A DNA stretch of 64,000 nt from Gaeumannomyces sp. JS-464. Its lineage: Eukaryota; Ascomycota; Sordariomycetes; Magnaporthales; Magnaporthaceae. Below the pieces are notes generated by a model that made no database searches, was not told the origin of the DNA, and saw only the letters and a list, made by a program, of their open reading frames with translations. Position 1 is the stretch's first letter; every line of letters begins with the position of its first letter. The stretch lies in the NCBI GenBank assembly GCA_002197995.1, contig NGZR01000004.1:3782001-3846000 (forward strand). The letters are read 5' to 3'. The translations under genes and the position numbers were made by a program. This document shows positions 54,500 to 64,000 of the stretch, piece after piece.

Positions 54500-55950
54500 T
54501 TGTCGCAAATGCCATATCGCCGACGAATCGTCGTCGCCCTCCTTTTTAACCCATATAATCGCGCATTTTTTACTATATAATACCTATTTAGCTTTTGCTA
54601 ATTTAAAACATTTCGTATTTTTTTAATAATATATATAACCCTTTTTATTGGATACGTGTTTTTTTAGCCTTTTAACGTTTATTTAATACCTTATTCGCTT
54701 TTCGTAATTTGGAGCACTTTTTTTTAAAATGTTAACCCGATGCATAATTGCTTTAACCTTTTTCGTTAATTAGTTTATAACCGATAGCATAAATAAGAAA
54801 AAGCTGTTTTGGTAATTGGAAATCCGAGTTTTAATATATTCGAATTGCGAAATTGCATTTTTAGCTATTTAAAGCGTTTTAAAAGTCCAAAGTTCGGCGT
54901 TGTTTAAAAGCTTTTTCAGGGGCATTAAAATTCGTAACTTTACATTTAACTTTTCCAAAACCAAATCCGAATTAAAAAAAGCAAAGCTAATTTTTCGAAA
55001 ACCTTTTTAAATATTTCCTTCGGTTATAAAGTTAAAAAAATGCCGTTTTAAACGCCGAAAAAAACTCGATTTTAATTACGTGGTTAATATATAACCTTAT
55101 TAAGTTTTCGATTTATTAACCGTACGCTTTTTTAACGGGTTAAAACATTTAATATTAAGCGGTTAAAAAAGTAAAACGAATACGAAAGCATGCAAAACGT
55201 AATAATGTTATATTTCGTAATAAAGCTCGAAATCCGTTAAATAGTAGCTTTCGTAACCGTTTAGCATTAATAAACGATAAATGGTTTTTACGCGCGATGT
55301 AATGTGTTTATCGAAATGCTAAATTTATTTTAAACCGAGCTCGTTTGTAATCCACTTGTTAAAATTCGTTAAAATAACTTAATCGCGTGGAAAATCGGTT
55401 TTCGAATACCAATTGGCTAAATGGTACTGCTTTTTAACGATAATAAAAAAGGAAATCGCTTAACCGTAATAATTAACCTTTTAAATAACTGTAGCCCATT
55501 TCCGGTTGCTAAGCTGGATTAGCTTTGCTTTATTACGGCTTTTTAATGTTATAATAATTATAACGGCGGCGATTATACCTATAAAAAAGCCGGTTTCGTT
55601 AAAATTGTAAATGTTATTATTTAGGATACTATATTTGGCTATAGTGTTCCGTATAAGGTTAAATTACGCAAAAACGAGCTTAGGATTTTCGCATTTAGCT
55701 TTTTAATAGTTATATTTTCGAATTTAACGCGTGCCAAGTTTCGGGCGGCGTTTAACGAACTTTTCGATTTAAAATTTGCCGACGGTGCTCGCGTTGCGTT
55801 CGGCGAGCAGTCGGTTAGTTATAGCTTTAATACCAGAAAGCCGGAGAAAAAACGCGCGAAAATCCAGCTTAAATATGTATTTAACAAGCGCCTTTTTTCG
55901 GATTTTGTTAATTTCCGTAATTTCGGTATAATATCGCGTTAAGCAAGTTA
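54500..55950 (-). pseudogene. P2 transposase (pogo/Fot, DDE_1)
   Basis: Collinear with the P1 transposase from the MPKLRK-type start (about 55930) to the end near 54500. The HTH segment corresponding to NRLLA-RDA--V lies near 55770-55830. Stops are frequent, and it lies in AT-rich sequence. Neither P1 nor P2 could make a full transposase. Confidence 0.75.
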
Positions 55951-56138
55951 GCCGCTTTTGCGCCGGGCAAAGGTTAAATAGTTAACCGCGTAAATTTTAG
56001 CGGCACTTTAAACGTTTAACTTTAAATTCGAATTAATAGCATAAAAGGCTAAAAAACCCTGCTTTCGTCGCTTATATTTGCTATTATTTGCTGTGGAAAT
56101 ATTTGCGAGTAAAGTTTAATTAACGCGTAAACGCGTAT

Positions 56139-56206
56139 CGGTAATCCACTCGCTGCGGTAATCCACTCGCTGCGGTAATCTACTCGCTGCGGTAATCCAT
56201 TCGCTG
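56139..56206. repeat. Four 17-bp tandem units at the right end of P2
   Basis: CGGTAATCCACTCGCTG occurs at 56139, 56156, 56173 and 56190, with single C-to-T changes in the third and fourth. The left end has only two units (about 54338-54371, inverted). They sit just inside the terminal inverted repeat. Confidence 0.85.
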
Positions 56207-56219
56207 CTAAACCACGTTA

Positions 56220-56815
56220 GCGTTATTCCAGCTAAGCTTAATGCTAATTCGTTAAAATTTGCGGCGTATTTAGCTGCGGCTTTCGCTATTTAAAGGCTAA
56301 CAGGTTTTTTTTCGGCGATTCGAGTTTCGTCGATTATTTCGAACACTTTCCGATTTCCCTTCGAAAATTTCGAAATTAGCGAAAATGATTTTTGGTAATT
56401 TCCTAGCTATTTTTATACTTTTTAAAGTAATCGTTTTAAGTCGGTTAAAACCATTTTTTCACTTTCCTATTTAGCTTAGTAATAACGTAAGTAACCTTTT
56501 ATTTTTCGCTTACGAATTGCTATTTGTAAAACTTAAAATAGCTTTTACATTCGGTAAAAAACAATTTAAGCTTTCCGTTTTCCCTTTTGTAAAAATCCGG
56601 AAACGGGAATTTATACGTTCGGATTACGATAAGTGCTTTAAAAAACATTAACTTTGTAGTAAATTGCTTTACTTCGGCTTAGCTTTTAGCGATTTCGTCC
56701 GTTATAAGTTTAAAAAAGCTAGCCGTGTTAATTGCTTTGTTAAAGTCGTACTTAACACTGTTAAAAGTAAAAACCGTAGTTTTTTTTTAAGCTTTTTACT
56801 GCTGCTCGTTATAAC
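56220..56815 (-). pseudogene. A4 gag remnant, N-terminal half
   Basis: Collinear with A3 gag 44870-45465. The ATG is changed to ATA at the matching place. The plus-strand ORF at 56664 is a shadow. Confidence 0.65.
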
Positions 56816-56863
56816 TGCATTATCCTTTCCTTTTAACGAGGTATTAAATAGGATTAGTTAAAA

Positions 56864-57310
56864 TGTTATAATCGGGGGTTTGCTTTTAAAGTAAAGCATT
56901 TTAAAAGTGGAAAAGATGGTATCGTTAGTGCTAATGGATAAAGGATTACGTAATTTAAAAGGATAATTTAATTGTTTGCTTTAAAGGATGTTTAAAAGCT
57001 AACTTAGGTTAATTAATACCGAAGCTTTAGTTAATGCTATTTAAAATAATAGAAAATCCATTTTTTATATATACGCTGCCTTTTGCTTTATGTTAAGTTA
57101 AATTTGTAGTTTTATTACAAATCCACAAATCCCTTTCAAATTTATTGTTTTGTTACAAATTTATAAATTCTTTTTGGATTTATTACTTTGTTATAAATCC
57201 ATAAATCCCTTTTAATTTACGTAATTCCACGTGACCGGGGCGGGGCGGAAGCACCACTTCGGGCCCCCTCCTACTTTGCTATTTTAAAAGCTTGCATGCT
57301 GGTCGTAATA
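56864..57310 (-). repeat. Right LTR of A4 (447 bp)
   Basis: Plus-strand reading TGTTATAATCGGGGG...GGTCGTAATA, three tandem units at about 57100-57205. Same length as its partner. Shares the CGGGGG start with the left LTR, unlike A3. Confidence 0.8.
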
Positions 57311-58512
57311 CATAGTAACGCCTTTTTTTAAAGCTTTAAAGTTTATCCTAATTTATTAAAACGTTTTTTTTACGTTCGCAGGGTTATAAAAGGCATGCTT
57401 TTGTTATACGTTAACGATATGCAAATTGCCGTTATAACAAACGACGAAATTAAAGCTATCGCTAACGAAATTAGCAAGCGCTTTAAAATTACCGCTTTAA
57501 GTGATTTACAAACGTTTTTAGGCATGCAAGTGGTTTAAAAAAAGGCTAATAAAACGATTTGCTTTTACCAACGCGATTATATTACTAAAATTATCGCCAA
57601 ATACGGCTGAAAAAACCTTTACCCTTTAAAACGCCTTAGCCTTTTAACTTTGTAATCCCGGCGATTTGGGACCTTTTGCCGGCCAACGAAGTGGCGGTAT
57701 ATTAGTTAAAGGGTGGCGAGTTTTAGGTACTTGTCGGGCATTACCCGGCGTAATATAACCTTTACAATTCGAAAGCTTTAAAAAGCCCAATTAGGCTTTG
57801 GAAAAGAGCATTTATAGCTAATTAAGCACTTTTAGCGCTATTTTACAAGCATTTAGCAATACGCCTTACGTTTGGGAGGCAAGGATTACAGCTAGTACGA
57901 TATGGGCTTAAAAGCTTACAGTAACGCCTTTTTCGCTAATTGCTTTTGTACGAGGGCATTTACAAGCAAAGTTGTAATTATGCTCACCGGAAAACTAGTG
58001 CATTAGCAGTCGAAACGCTAAAGCTTTGTAATAGCTTTAACAACGGAGGCAAAGTTTATTAATTTGCTGCTAACCGGCCGTTGCGGCTTGTGGATTAGCG
58101 GTATTTTGGATTAGTTTAGTTATTTTTAAAACGCGCTTTTCGTTGTGCATACCGATAGCGCTAACACTTAAGCGATTGTGTTAAACCCTTTGCAATCGGC
58201 TCGCACTCGCATAATCGACCTACGTTATAAATGGGTAATTAACGCTGTTTAAAAAAGCTGCTTTACTTTAAAACTTGTTAGCACGGCGAATATAAGGGCA
58301 AACGGTTTTACAAAAGGCTTAACCGTTAACGGATAGGCTAAATTCGTCGCCCAAATGGGAATAGTGCTAATTGTGTAAAAAATCGCTGGAATTTAGCTTA
58401 AAAAGCAGCTGGGATTATTTAATTACGAGGTTAACACTATAAAAAAAAACGAGATTTAGGTTGTTTAAAGCATGTAAATAGCTTTATAAAGGCTGTAAAG
58501 GTTACGAAAAAG
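57311..58512 (+). mobile_element. Copia element, RT and RNase H part
   Basis: Ty1/copia pol C-terminus. The RT catalytic box reads YVND at 57407-57418 (YVDD expected) within LLYVNDMQIAV. ISKRFKITALSDLQTFLGMQ follows. RNase H appears as FVVHTDSANT near 58140-58170 (TDAD/TDSDWA type). The upstream part of pol is missing at the A4 boundary. Confidence 0.75.
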
Positions 58513-58651
58513 TGTCGGAGGTAAGTCCGTACTTTATGCACGGGCTTTACAAAAACCATTTAGCTTTCCCGGGCTTGTGCTTTGCATAAGCTTTTAAAGT
58601 AAAACACATAACACTCGTTCCAAGCTGTGTTACTTGCATTTACCTCCTACA
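58513..58651 (+). repeat. Copia LTR (139 bp)
   Basis: TGTCGGAGGTAAGTCC at the left and TTACCTCCTACA at the right form the terminal inverted pair. It lies between a copia RNase H end and another copia internal start, and its flanks (AAAAG and ATATT) are not a duplication, so it is a shared LTR and not a solo insertion. Confidence 0.7.
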
Positions 58652-60619
58652 ATATTTAATGGCAAATCTTTTAGCCGAAACTAATAATCCGATTTTTATT
58701 ATAGCTAAACAAGTTGCTAGTTATCGTGTTAACGGTTAAAATTAAGCTAAAAATAAAGATTTTAAAAGCAAAAAACCTAATAAAAACGCAAACGGGAAGG
58801 ATAAAATTTTTTTTTTAAAGAAAAGTTCGAAATCCGACAGCTTTTCGGCTTTATTTTCAAAAAAAAAAAGCTTAAAAATGGTAAAAACGGCGGTAAATTA
58901 ACTTTTTTAGCCGAAAGTAATACTTTCGCAGCATTAAATTACAACTTAATTACGGGTGATTTTAATAGGTTTAGCTATTAAAGCTTAAATTAAAAAGCAA
59001 ATAACGTTATTAACGGGATTATTAATTTAAAATCATTCGAAAATGATTTATCGGATTCGGAATTCGATTTTTTTTAAAGTACTTCGAGCTTTAAAAAGCC
59101 GGCAGCAGTGCACTGTACGTGTTGTAATTATACTTTTAACAGCCAATAGGCTTTTAAAAAACCTGTTTTTTACAATACAAGGAGTACGCATTACATTTTT
59201 GCCACTTAAAAGCATTTTACCACGTTTAACAGTAATGTAAAAGTGGTAATTACTACAAGAAGCGGCTTTGTAATTTTTAAAAGCATTAGATTTGTTAACC
59301 GACAAATTTAGCATATTTAAAACCTTAACGAATTCGAAAGAGTTACGTTCCAAAACGTACTTTATATCCTCGATTTCGATGTAAATATCGTTAGTGGTTT
59401 TTTGCGTTATAATTTAAACGGCGTGCTTATTAAGCAAAGCTTGTATAATAGTAACGAAGGTGCTAAAAGACATTAAATATAGCTAAACATGGCTTTTTTT
59501 AGGTGTTCGCGGTTAATATCGCCTTTACGTACGCCAGTAAAACCCGTACAACGGTTTTAGCCACAGCTTTAATAAATATGCCTTTATTGGTAATAATTTA
59601 AAAGAATTAGTTGTGAATATACCTAACGTTCCTTTTAGCAATAAAAAGAAATATGCTCGTTTTAATTTTAATTTAAAAGAAAATATAATTTAAACGAAAA
59701 AGCGTAAAGCTACCCCGAGTTATAAGAAAACCTTAGCTACGAAAAGCCTTATGCTTAAGTTTAGCGCAAAATACCTTGAAAACTCCCGTGTAGTTGGGCT
59801 TCGTAGGCCCGGTAAAACGTTAAACAATTCTCCTAAAAAGCCTATTTTAAAAGATACTACTTTAGTAAAAAAGGGGGTTTCTAATATAAAAATTCCGTTG
59901 TTTAAACCCCCCTAATCGTTAAGGTAAAAGCGGCTCCTATTATAAAACATAGCTTTTACAGCTTAAAAAAACCGCTAGCGGTTAGCTTAGCGCTAAAAGT
60001 AATTTAGTAGTAAGGGGTGACGAAAAACTGGCCTTAAAAACGTTGCTTTAGCATAAACGTTTAAAGCATTTGGGCTCGCGTTGTTAAAAAAAAAACCGTT
60101 AAAATAACTGCGAGCTTTCCCAATTTCGATAAAATTTTAAAGCTGCAATGCGTTACTTGTATTAAAACTATAATTGTTTAAAAAACCAAAAAAAGCCCGT
60201 TGTTTAACCCAAATAACATTTTGGATTTTATAAAAAGAAATACAATTACTTTATCCTTTGTGCCGTATAATAAACGACTCGTAATCCTCCTATTAGTAAA
60301 TAAAAAGTCACGCTTTCGCTAGATATTATTACTATTAAATAAAACAAGCCTCGTAATAGCTACTGCCCTAAAAGGCTTTTTAAAGCGTTAAAAGCAAAAT
60401 ACGAGCGTTATCCTACTAAATTCTTTTTCGACGGGGGTAATAAAGTTAACACTAAACTACAAAATTGGTTACAGCGTAAAAGAACTACTTTTAATACTTC
60501 CAACCTTTATAACCACGGCTAAAATGGCTTAGCAAAACGCTTTATTAAGGTTGTTTTTAATAGGTTACAAGCGACGATTAATGCTGCAAGTTTTTCACAT
60601 TACTTATAATGTTATATTT
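58652..60619 (+). mobile_element. Copia element, gag remnant to integrase
   Basis: A short gag remnant starting MANLLAETNNPIFIIAKQVA is followed by the protease region (VLYILDFDVNIVSGFLRYN, about 59350-59415), a GAG-pre-integrase segment (HKRLKHLGSR near 60052) and the integrase end (FFDGGNKVNTKLQNW, then YNHG-stop-NGLAKRFIK near 60500-60550; NGLAER expected). A5 interrupts it at 60619. Stops throughout. Confidence 0.7.
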
Positions 60620-61096
60620 TATTACAATTAAAAGGTTTGCTCCTAAAGTAGGGCACTTTAAGGGTAGAAAAGACAGTATCGCTAGTTTCGTTAACAAAAA
60701 AACACGTAACTTAAAAGGACAATTTAATTGCTTGCTTTAGGGGATGCCTAAAAGCTAACTTAGGTTAACTAATGCCAAAGCTTTAGTTAAAGCTATTTAA
60801 AACAGTAGGAAATCCATTTTTATATATACGCTGCCTTTTGCCTTATATTAGGTTGGATTTGTAAATTTATGGTCCCGTTAACACAAATCCAAAAAAAAAT
60901 TTGGCTTTATGGATTTGTGGTTTTTTTTAACACAAATTTAAAATTGTTTTTGGCTTTGTAAATTTGTGGTTCTTTTAATATAAATTTAAAAATCCAGCTA
61001 GGGTTACGTAACTTTACGTGTCCGGGTGCGGGGTAAGGGCACCACTTGGGACCCCTTTCGTTTTACCGCTTTAAGGCTTACATATTAGTCGTAACA
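60620..61096 (-). repeat. 3' LTR of A5 (477 bp), variant tandem block
   Basis: Plus-strand reading TATTACAATTAAAAGG...AGTCGTAACA. The tandem block (about 60855-60990) uses a variant unit with GGCTTTATGGATTTGTGG. Confidence 0.8.
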
Positions 61097-61211
61097 TTAG
61101 GTTTCCTTTTTTAGGCCAAATCCTTTTAGCCACGTTTTATCGCCCCGCCTTTTATTAATGGTAAGTACTTTCCTTTTTTACCATTTTTTATTCCCTTTTT
61201 ATTTTAACAAA

Positions 61212-61811
61212 ATGTTTAGCCGGGTGCGAAAACGTCCTTTTGCGAAAAAAACCTTTTAGCGTAAGGATTTGCTTATTTAAGTCGTTTTTTCCTTTATTAA
61301 AATGCCTTTTTGCTTTTTTTATTACGAGGTTTTAAAGCGTGAAAAGTGCGAGCTGTAAAAGTTTTCGAGGTTTTTTTAAAACTCCTTTCGGTGCGTAAAG
61401 TGCTTTAGTTGGAACCGCACAAGTTGCGACATTTTGGGTTTTTCGCCCGAGTAGCTTCGTTTTATCGGCCTTTAATACTAGCAAATAAAAGCGGAAGTTA
61501 AAACGGTAAAGGAAAAACGTCGCGCTTTAAACAACGAACGCCGTGCTTTAAATAACAAATTCGAGCGCTTGCGAAAACAGAAAAAAGTATGGTTCGAAAG
61601 GAAAATGCACGCGATCCGGCGCGGTATCGACGCTGTGGAAAAGTTAAAACGTGTCGAGCGGAAGGAGGCCGACCGGGCGGCCTATTAGGCTGCTTTGCGA
61701 CCCGAGCCTTTCGTAACTCTTGCTACTTCCCTCGATTAGCGGGCATTCGAGGTTAATTTTAACTTAAACCTGTTTTCTTTTTTTAACCGTAGTAAGCTGT
61801 GGCTTTCCTAA
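61212..61811 (+). pseudogene. A5 antisense Cys-cluster ORF (199 codons)
   Basis: MFSRVRKRPFAKKTF start, a damaged first Cys group (FCFFYYEVLKREKCE), then NSFRCVKCFSWNRTSCDIL with the second half of the cluster intact (CX2CX7C). A Lys/Arg-rich helical stretch follows (NNKFERLRKQKKVWFERK, MHAIRRGIDAVEKLKRVERK), then DRAAY and a stop, with a readable continuation to TAA at 61809. The tail is the best conserved part across A2, A3 and A5. Confidence 0.6.
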
Positions 61812-61822
61812 TAACTTTCTTA

Positions 61823-61894
61823 GGTTTTGTGGCGCATTAAGTGTGGTTTTGGTTTTTTCTTACCGAGGTTTTAAGTTCGAATTTCGGCACGACC
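61823..61894 (+). ncRNA. tRNA-like sequence in A5
   Basis: 72 nt. Acceptor GGTTTTG/CACGACC (6 of 7, one G-T), D-stem GCGC/GTGT, arm TTGGT/ACCGA with a longer loop, and a degraded T-arm (TTCGAATTTCGG). It is collinear with A3 39615-39684. A T-run follows at about 61922-61931. Confidence 0.35.
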
Positions 61895-61999
61895 ATTTGA
61901 AAAAAAGTTTAACGATATTGGACTTTTTTTTTTAAAACCTTTTCTTTTTGTTAACCTTTTTGTAAGCGCTTTTGCCGGTATTCCGCTAAGGCTTCCTAG

Positions 62000-64000
62000 C
62001 AGTTTATAAAGTTGGTTTTTTTTTCCCACGTATTTTCCTCGTGGCCGTACCTTTTTTATTTAACTAAGTACTTTTTAAGCTTGCGTTTTAGCTTATAGTT
62101 TAAGATTTTTTTAATTTCGTATTTTTATTTTAAGTCGATTTCCATTAACTTATCGCTTTTAAAGCCCGGTAGCGCTGGTTCGAATAGGGAAATATAAAAA
62201 ACCAGGTGAAATTTTATAATTAGCGGTAATCGAAGTTTGTAATTTACGTTCGAACCCTTTTTTAATACTTTAAAAAGTCCTAGTTTTTTGTGGTTTAGCT
62301 TATCGTTTGGTCGTTTCGTTTTAATATTTCGTCGAAAAAGATAAACGCTATTTCTTTTTTTAAAGGTCGGTTTTTCGATCTTTTTTTTGTTTGCTTAAGT
62401 AGCTATGCGGTACCGTAGCTTTTTTAACTTTGCTTAAAAATGGTTTATGCAGTTTAATAAGCTCCGTTATTTTATTTCCGCTGTTAAGGCATATTTTCCT
62501 GCTTTAGGTTTTTTATACGCTATAAGCGTAAACCCGTAGTTTATATAAAACGGTGTAATTTTTATGCTTTCGTAAATTAAATTCTTATAAACGAATTAAG
62601 CTATAAAAAGTAATTATACCTAATCATTTTATTTATAATTAACGTAATAACGTAAATATGCTTTATAGTTTAGTTCGTCCGTTTTGTTTATTTATTTGTT
62701 TAAAAGTAATAGGTTATGGATAAAAAGTGCTTCGTTTTTAGCCTATTTATAAGCCTTTTCCAAAACTTACTTATAAACAGCTTATTTTTATCCGTAATTA
62801 AGCGGTTCGGCGTGCCGTATTCCGCTATTACGTGTTTAATAAAAACGTACGCTAGCTTCGTAGCGTTACTACTTTCCTTATATGGTAAAAATAAGGCGTA
62901 TTTGGTAAGCCTGTTTATTATTACTAAATATTGTCGTATTTTACTCCAGTTATTGGTTTTTTAAATTAGGGAAGTTTAATAACGAAATTTATAATAACTT
63001 TTTGCCACGCTCCGTTCGGTGCTAGCAAAGGTTGCAATAACCCATATGGTTTATACCTATTAGCTTTTTTTTAGCATAATTTTCGCAATTTTTTATTACG
63101 TTTTGTATTTCGGCTTAAGTTTTTACAAACCCGTAATATTATTATAACCGTTTTTATTTTTTTACGCTTTAATAGCCGTGTGCTAGCTGGCTATAAATTT
63201 GTTAAATTTTTTTTGGGGTTTAAACTTTTCCTTATCGAACCGTTTTAGCGAGCATCTTTTATGCCGGGATTAAAAATCCGTTTTTTTCCGCTAGGATTAC
63301 TCGTATTTTTTCGGGTATTACGACCTGGTGGTTCGGTTATCGGCTTAAAGCATTTGCCCGGCCGTTTTCCGACCTTTTCCGGTACTTAATTCGAGCGTCG
63401 TAGTTTTGCAAAAACTCGTTTTAACGGATTTATCGTTTGTTTAGGTTTTTGCTTATAATAAAATGTGTTAGGTTTTTATAATTTATATATATTATAACTT
63501 AATGCTTCGCTTTATAAAAGTATAACCGCCATTTTCGAATGCTCGGATAATTGCCAAAAGTTTTTTATCGTGGATTTAATAGTTTAATTTAAATCCGTTT
63601 AACTTTTGCGAAAAGAACGTATAAAGGTGCAACCGTTTCTAGTTATTTCGTTATCCGAATTGGCCGCCGATTGCGTAATTCGACGCATCGGTTTTAACTT
63701 CGAAAGGTTTTTTTAGGTTTGGAAGTATTAATATTGGTTTTTTTAACACGGCGTTCCGCAATTGCTCGAAAGCTTTTTATTTTTGCCTTTTTTAATAAAA
63801 CTAGTAGTCGTTTTTAATAAAGTTTGTAAATAGTATAGCTATTTTGCTATAATTACGGATAAACCGTTTATAAAAGTTTAAAAATCCTAAAAACCCTCGT
63901 ACTTTCGTAACGTTATTAAGTATAAGCCATTTTTCGATTTTTTCCACTTTTTTAAGATTTATGCAAACTTGTCCAAATATAACCACGAATTTTAAAAAAG
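62000..64000 (-). pseudogene. A5 pol remnant
   Basis: Integrase region at about 62700-63060 (collinear with A3 40713-41105), RNase H towards 63300-63550, and the end of RT at 63801-63986, where LNNVTKVRGFLGFLNFYKRF is open. The plus ORF at 62716 is a shadow. Confidence 0.75.

Larger units (their letters stand above)
54325..56217 (-). mobile_element. P2: pogo-type transposon (1893 bp) with TA target
   Basis: It begins ACGTGGTTTTAATAGC and ends GCTGCTAAACCACGT, with TA outside each end (54323-54324 and 56218-56219). It carries one transposase frame on the minus strand, collinear with P1. No nested insertion, so it serves as the empty-site reference for Y and C1. Length is typical of Fot1/Pot-type elements. 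Confidence 0.85.
53693..57310 (-). mobile_element. A4: internally deleted gypsy family A element hosting P2
   Basis: Two 447-bp LTRs with only the first part of the antisense ORF (to 54324) and the N-terminal half of gag (from 56218) between them. About 5.7 kb of pol present in A3 is missing and P2 sits at the break. The 5-bp flanks do not match (TAGTT versus CATAG), and the left flank is B2 while the right flank is copia. Confidence 0.8.
60620..64000 (-). mobile_element. A5: gypsy family A element, 3' half, continues beyond the window
   Basis: LTR (60620-61096), antisense Cys-cluster ORF, tRNA-like sequence, then pol from its end to the RT region at the window edge. Collinear with A3 except for the 225-bp segment carrying the second tRNA-like sequence, which is absent here. 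Confidence 0.85.

Noticed and set aside
56139..56206. Short regularly repeated units resembling a small CRISPR array
   Set aside because: The 17-bp units are contiguous with no spacers and lie inside a pogo transposon end. No cas genes, and the organism is a fungus.
1..64000. rRNA genes, telomeric repeats or a centromere-specific satellite
   Set aside because: I found no rDNA-like block, no TTAGGG arrays and no long satellite. The AT richness is explained by mutated transposons.

Overview
The window is from a filamentous ascomycete fungus (Pezizomycotina; lineage not resolved). It is an AT-rich, transposon-dominated compartment. Almost every reading frame that resembles a transposon protein is broken by C-to-T / G-to-A changes, the signature of repeat-induced point mutation (RIP). 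Only one ordinary gene looks intact: a single-exon F-box protein gene at 3549-4922 (minus). A second host gene, a spliced small secreted protein gene at 8926-9346 (plus), carries a nonsense mutation.

Layout. 1-2215: 3' part of a Tad-like LINE (LINE-A). 2431-3165: two head-to-head LTR copies of gypsy family A. 3549-5772: F-box gene and its upstream region. 5773-8702: pogo-type DNA transposon T1 with 137-bp inverted ends. 8926-9346: secreted-protein pseudogene. About 9450-16167: a long, lightly mutated LINE (LINE-B) and a 5'-truncated tandem copy (LINE-C). 16168-22864: gypsy family B, copy B1. 22865-24733: gag and LTR of family A copy A1. 24734-25137: LINE ORF1 fragment. 25138-28032: A2. 28033-28585: element Z. 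28586-53692: gypsy B2 (minus), opened by pogo element P1 (30832-48703). P1 contains the small LTR element Y (30991-32966) and gypsy C1 (32988-47011), and C1 is opened by the near-complete A3 (38536-45962). 53693-57310: A4, internally deleted and carrying pogo element P2. 57311-60619: copia remnants around one LTR. 60620-64000: A5, running off the window.

Many boundaries were fixed from target-site duplications and paralogous empty sites: TGCGT for Y, GGTTT for C1, TATTT for A3, TA for P1, P2 and T1, and TCCCG/TTTCG for a solo Z LTR. The insertion order reads A2 > Z > B2 > P1 > C1 > A3.

Two features stand out. Gypsy families A and B both carry, between pol and the 3' LTR, an ORF on the strand opposite gag-pol that encodes a cysteine-cluster protein. 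In family A the spacing is close to a fungal Zn(II)2Cys6 cluster and is followed by a basic, probably helical tail. In A3 and A5 this ORF is followed by a tRNA-like sequence, which in A3 runs into a long hairpin and a T14 run. The C-to-T process appears to spare CpG, which is unlike the usual CpA-centred description of RIP and should be measured.
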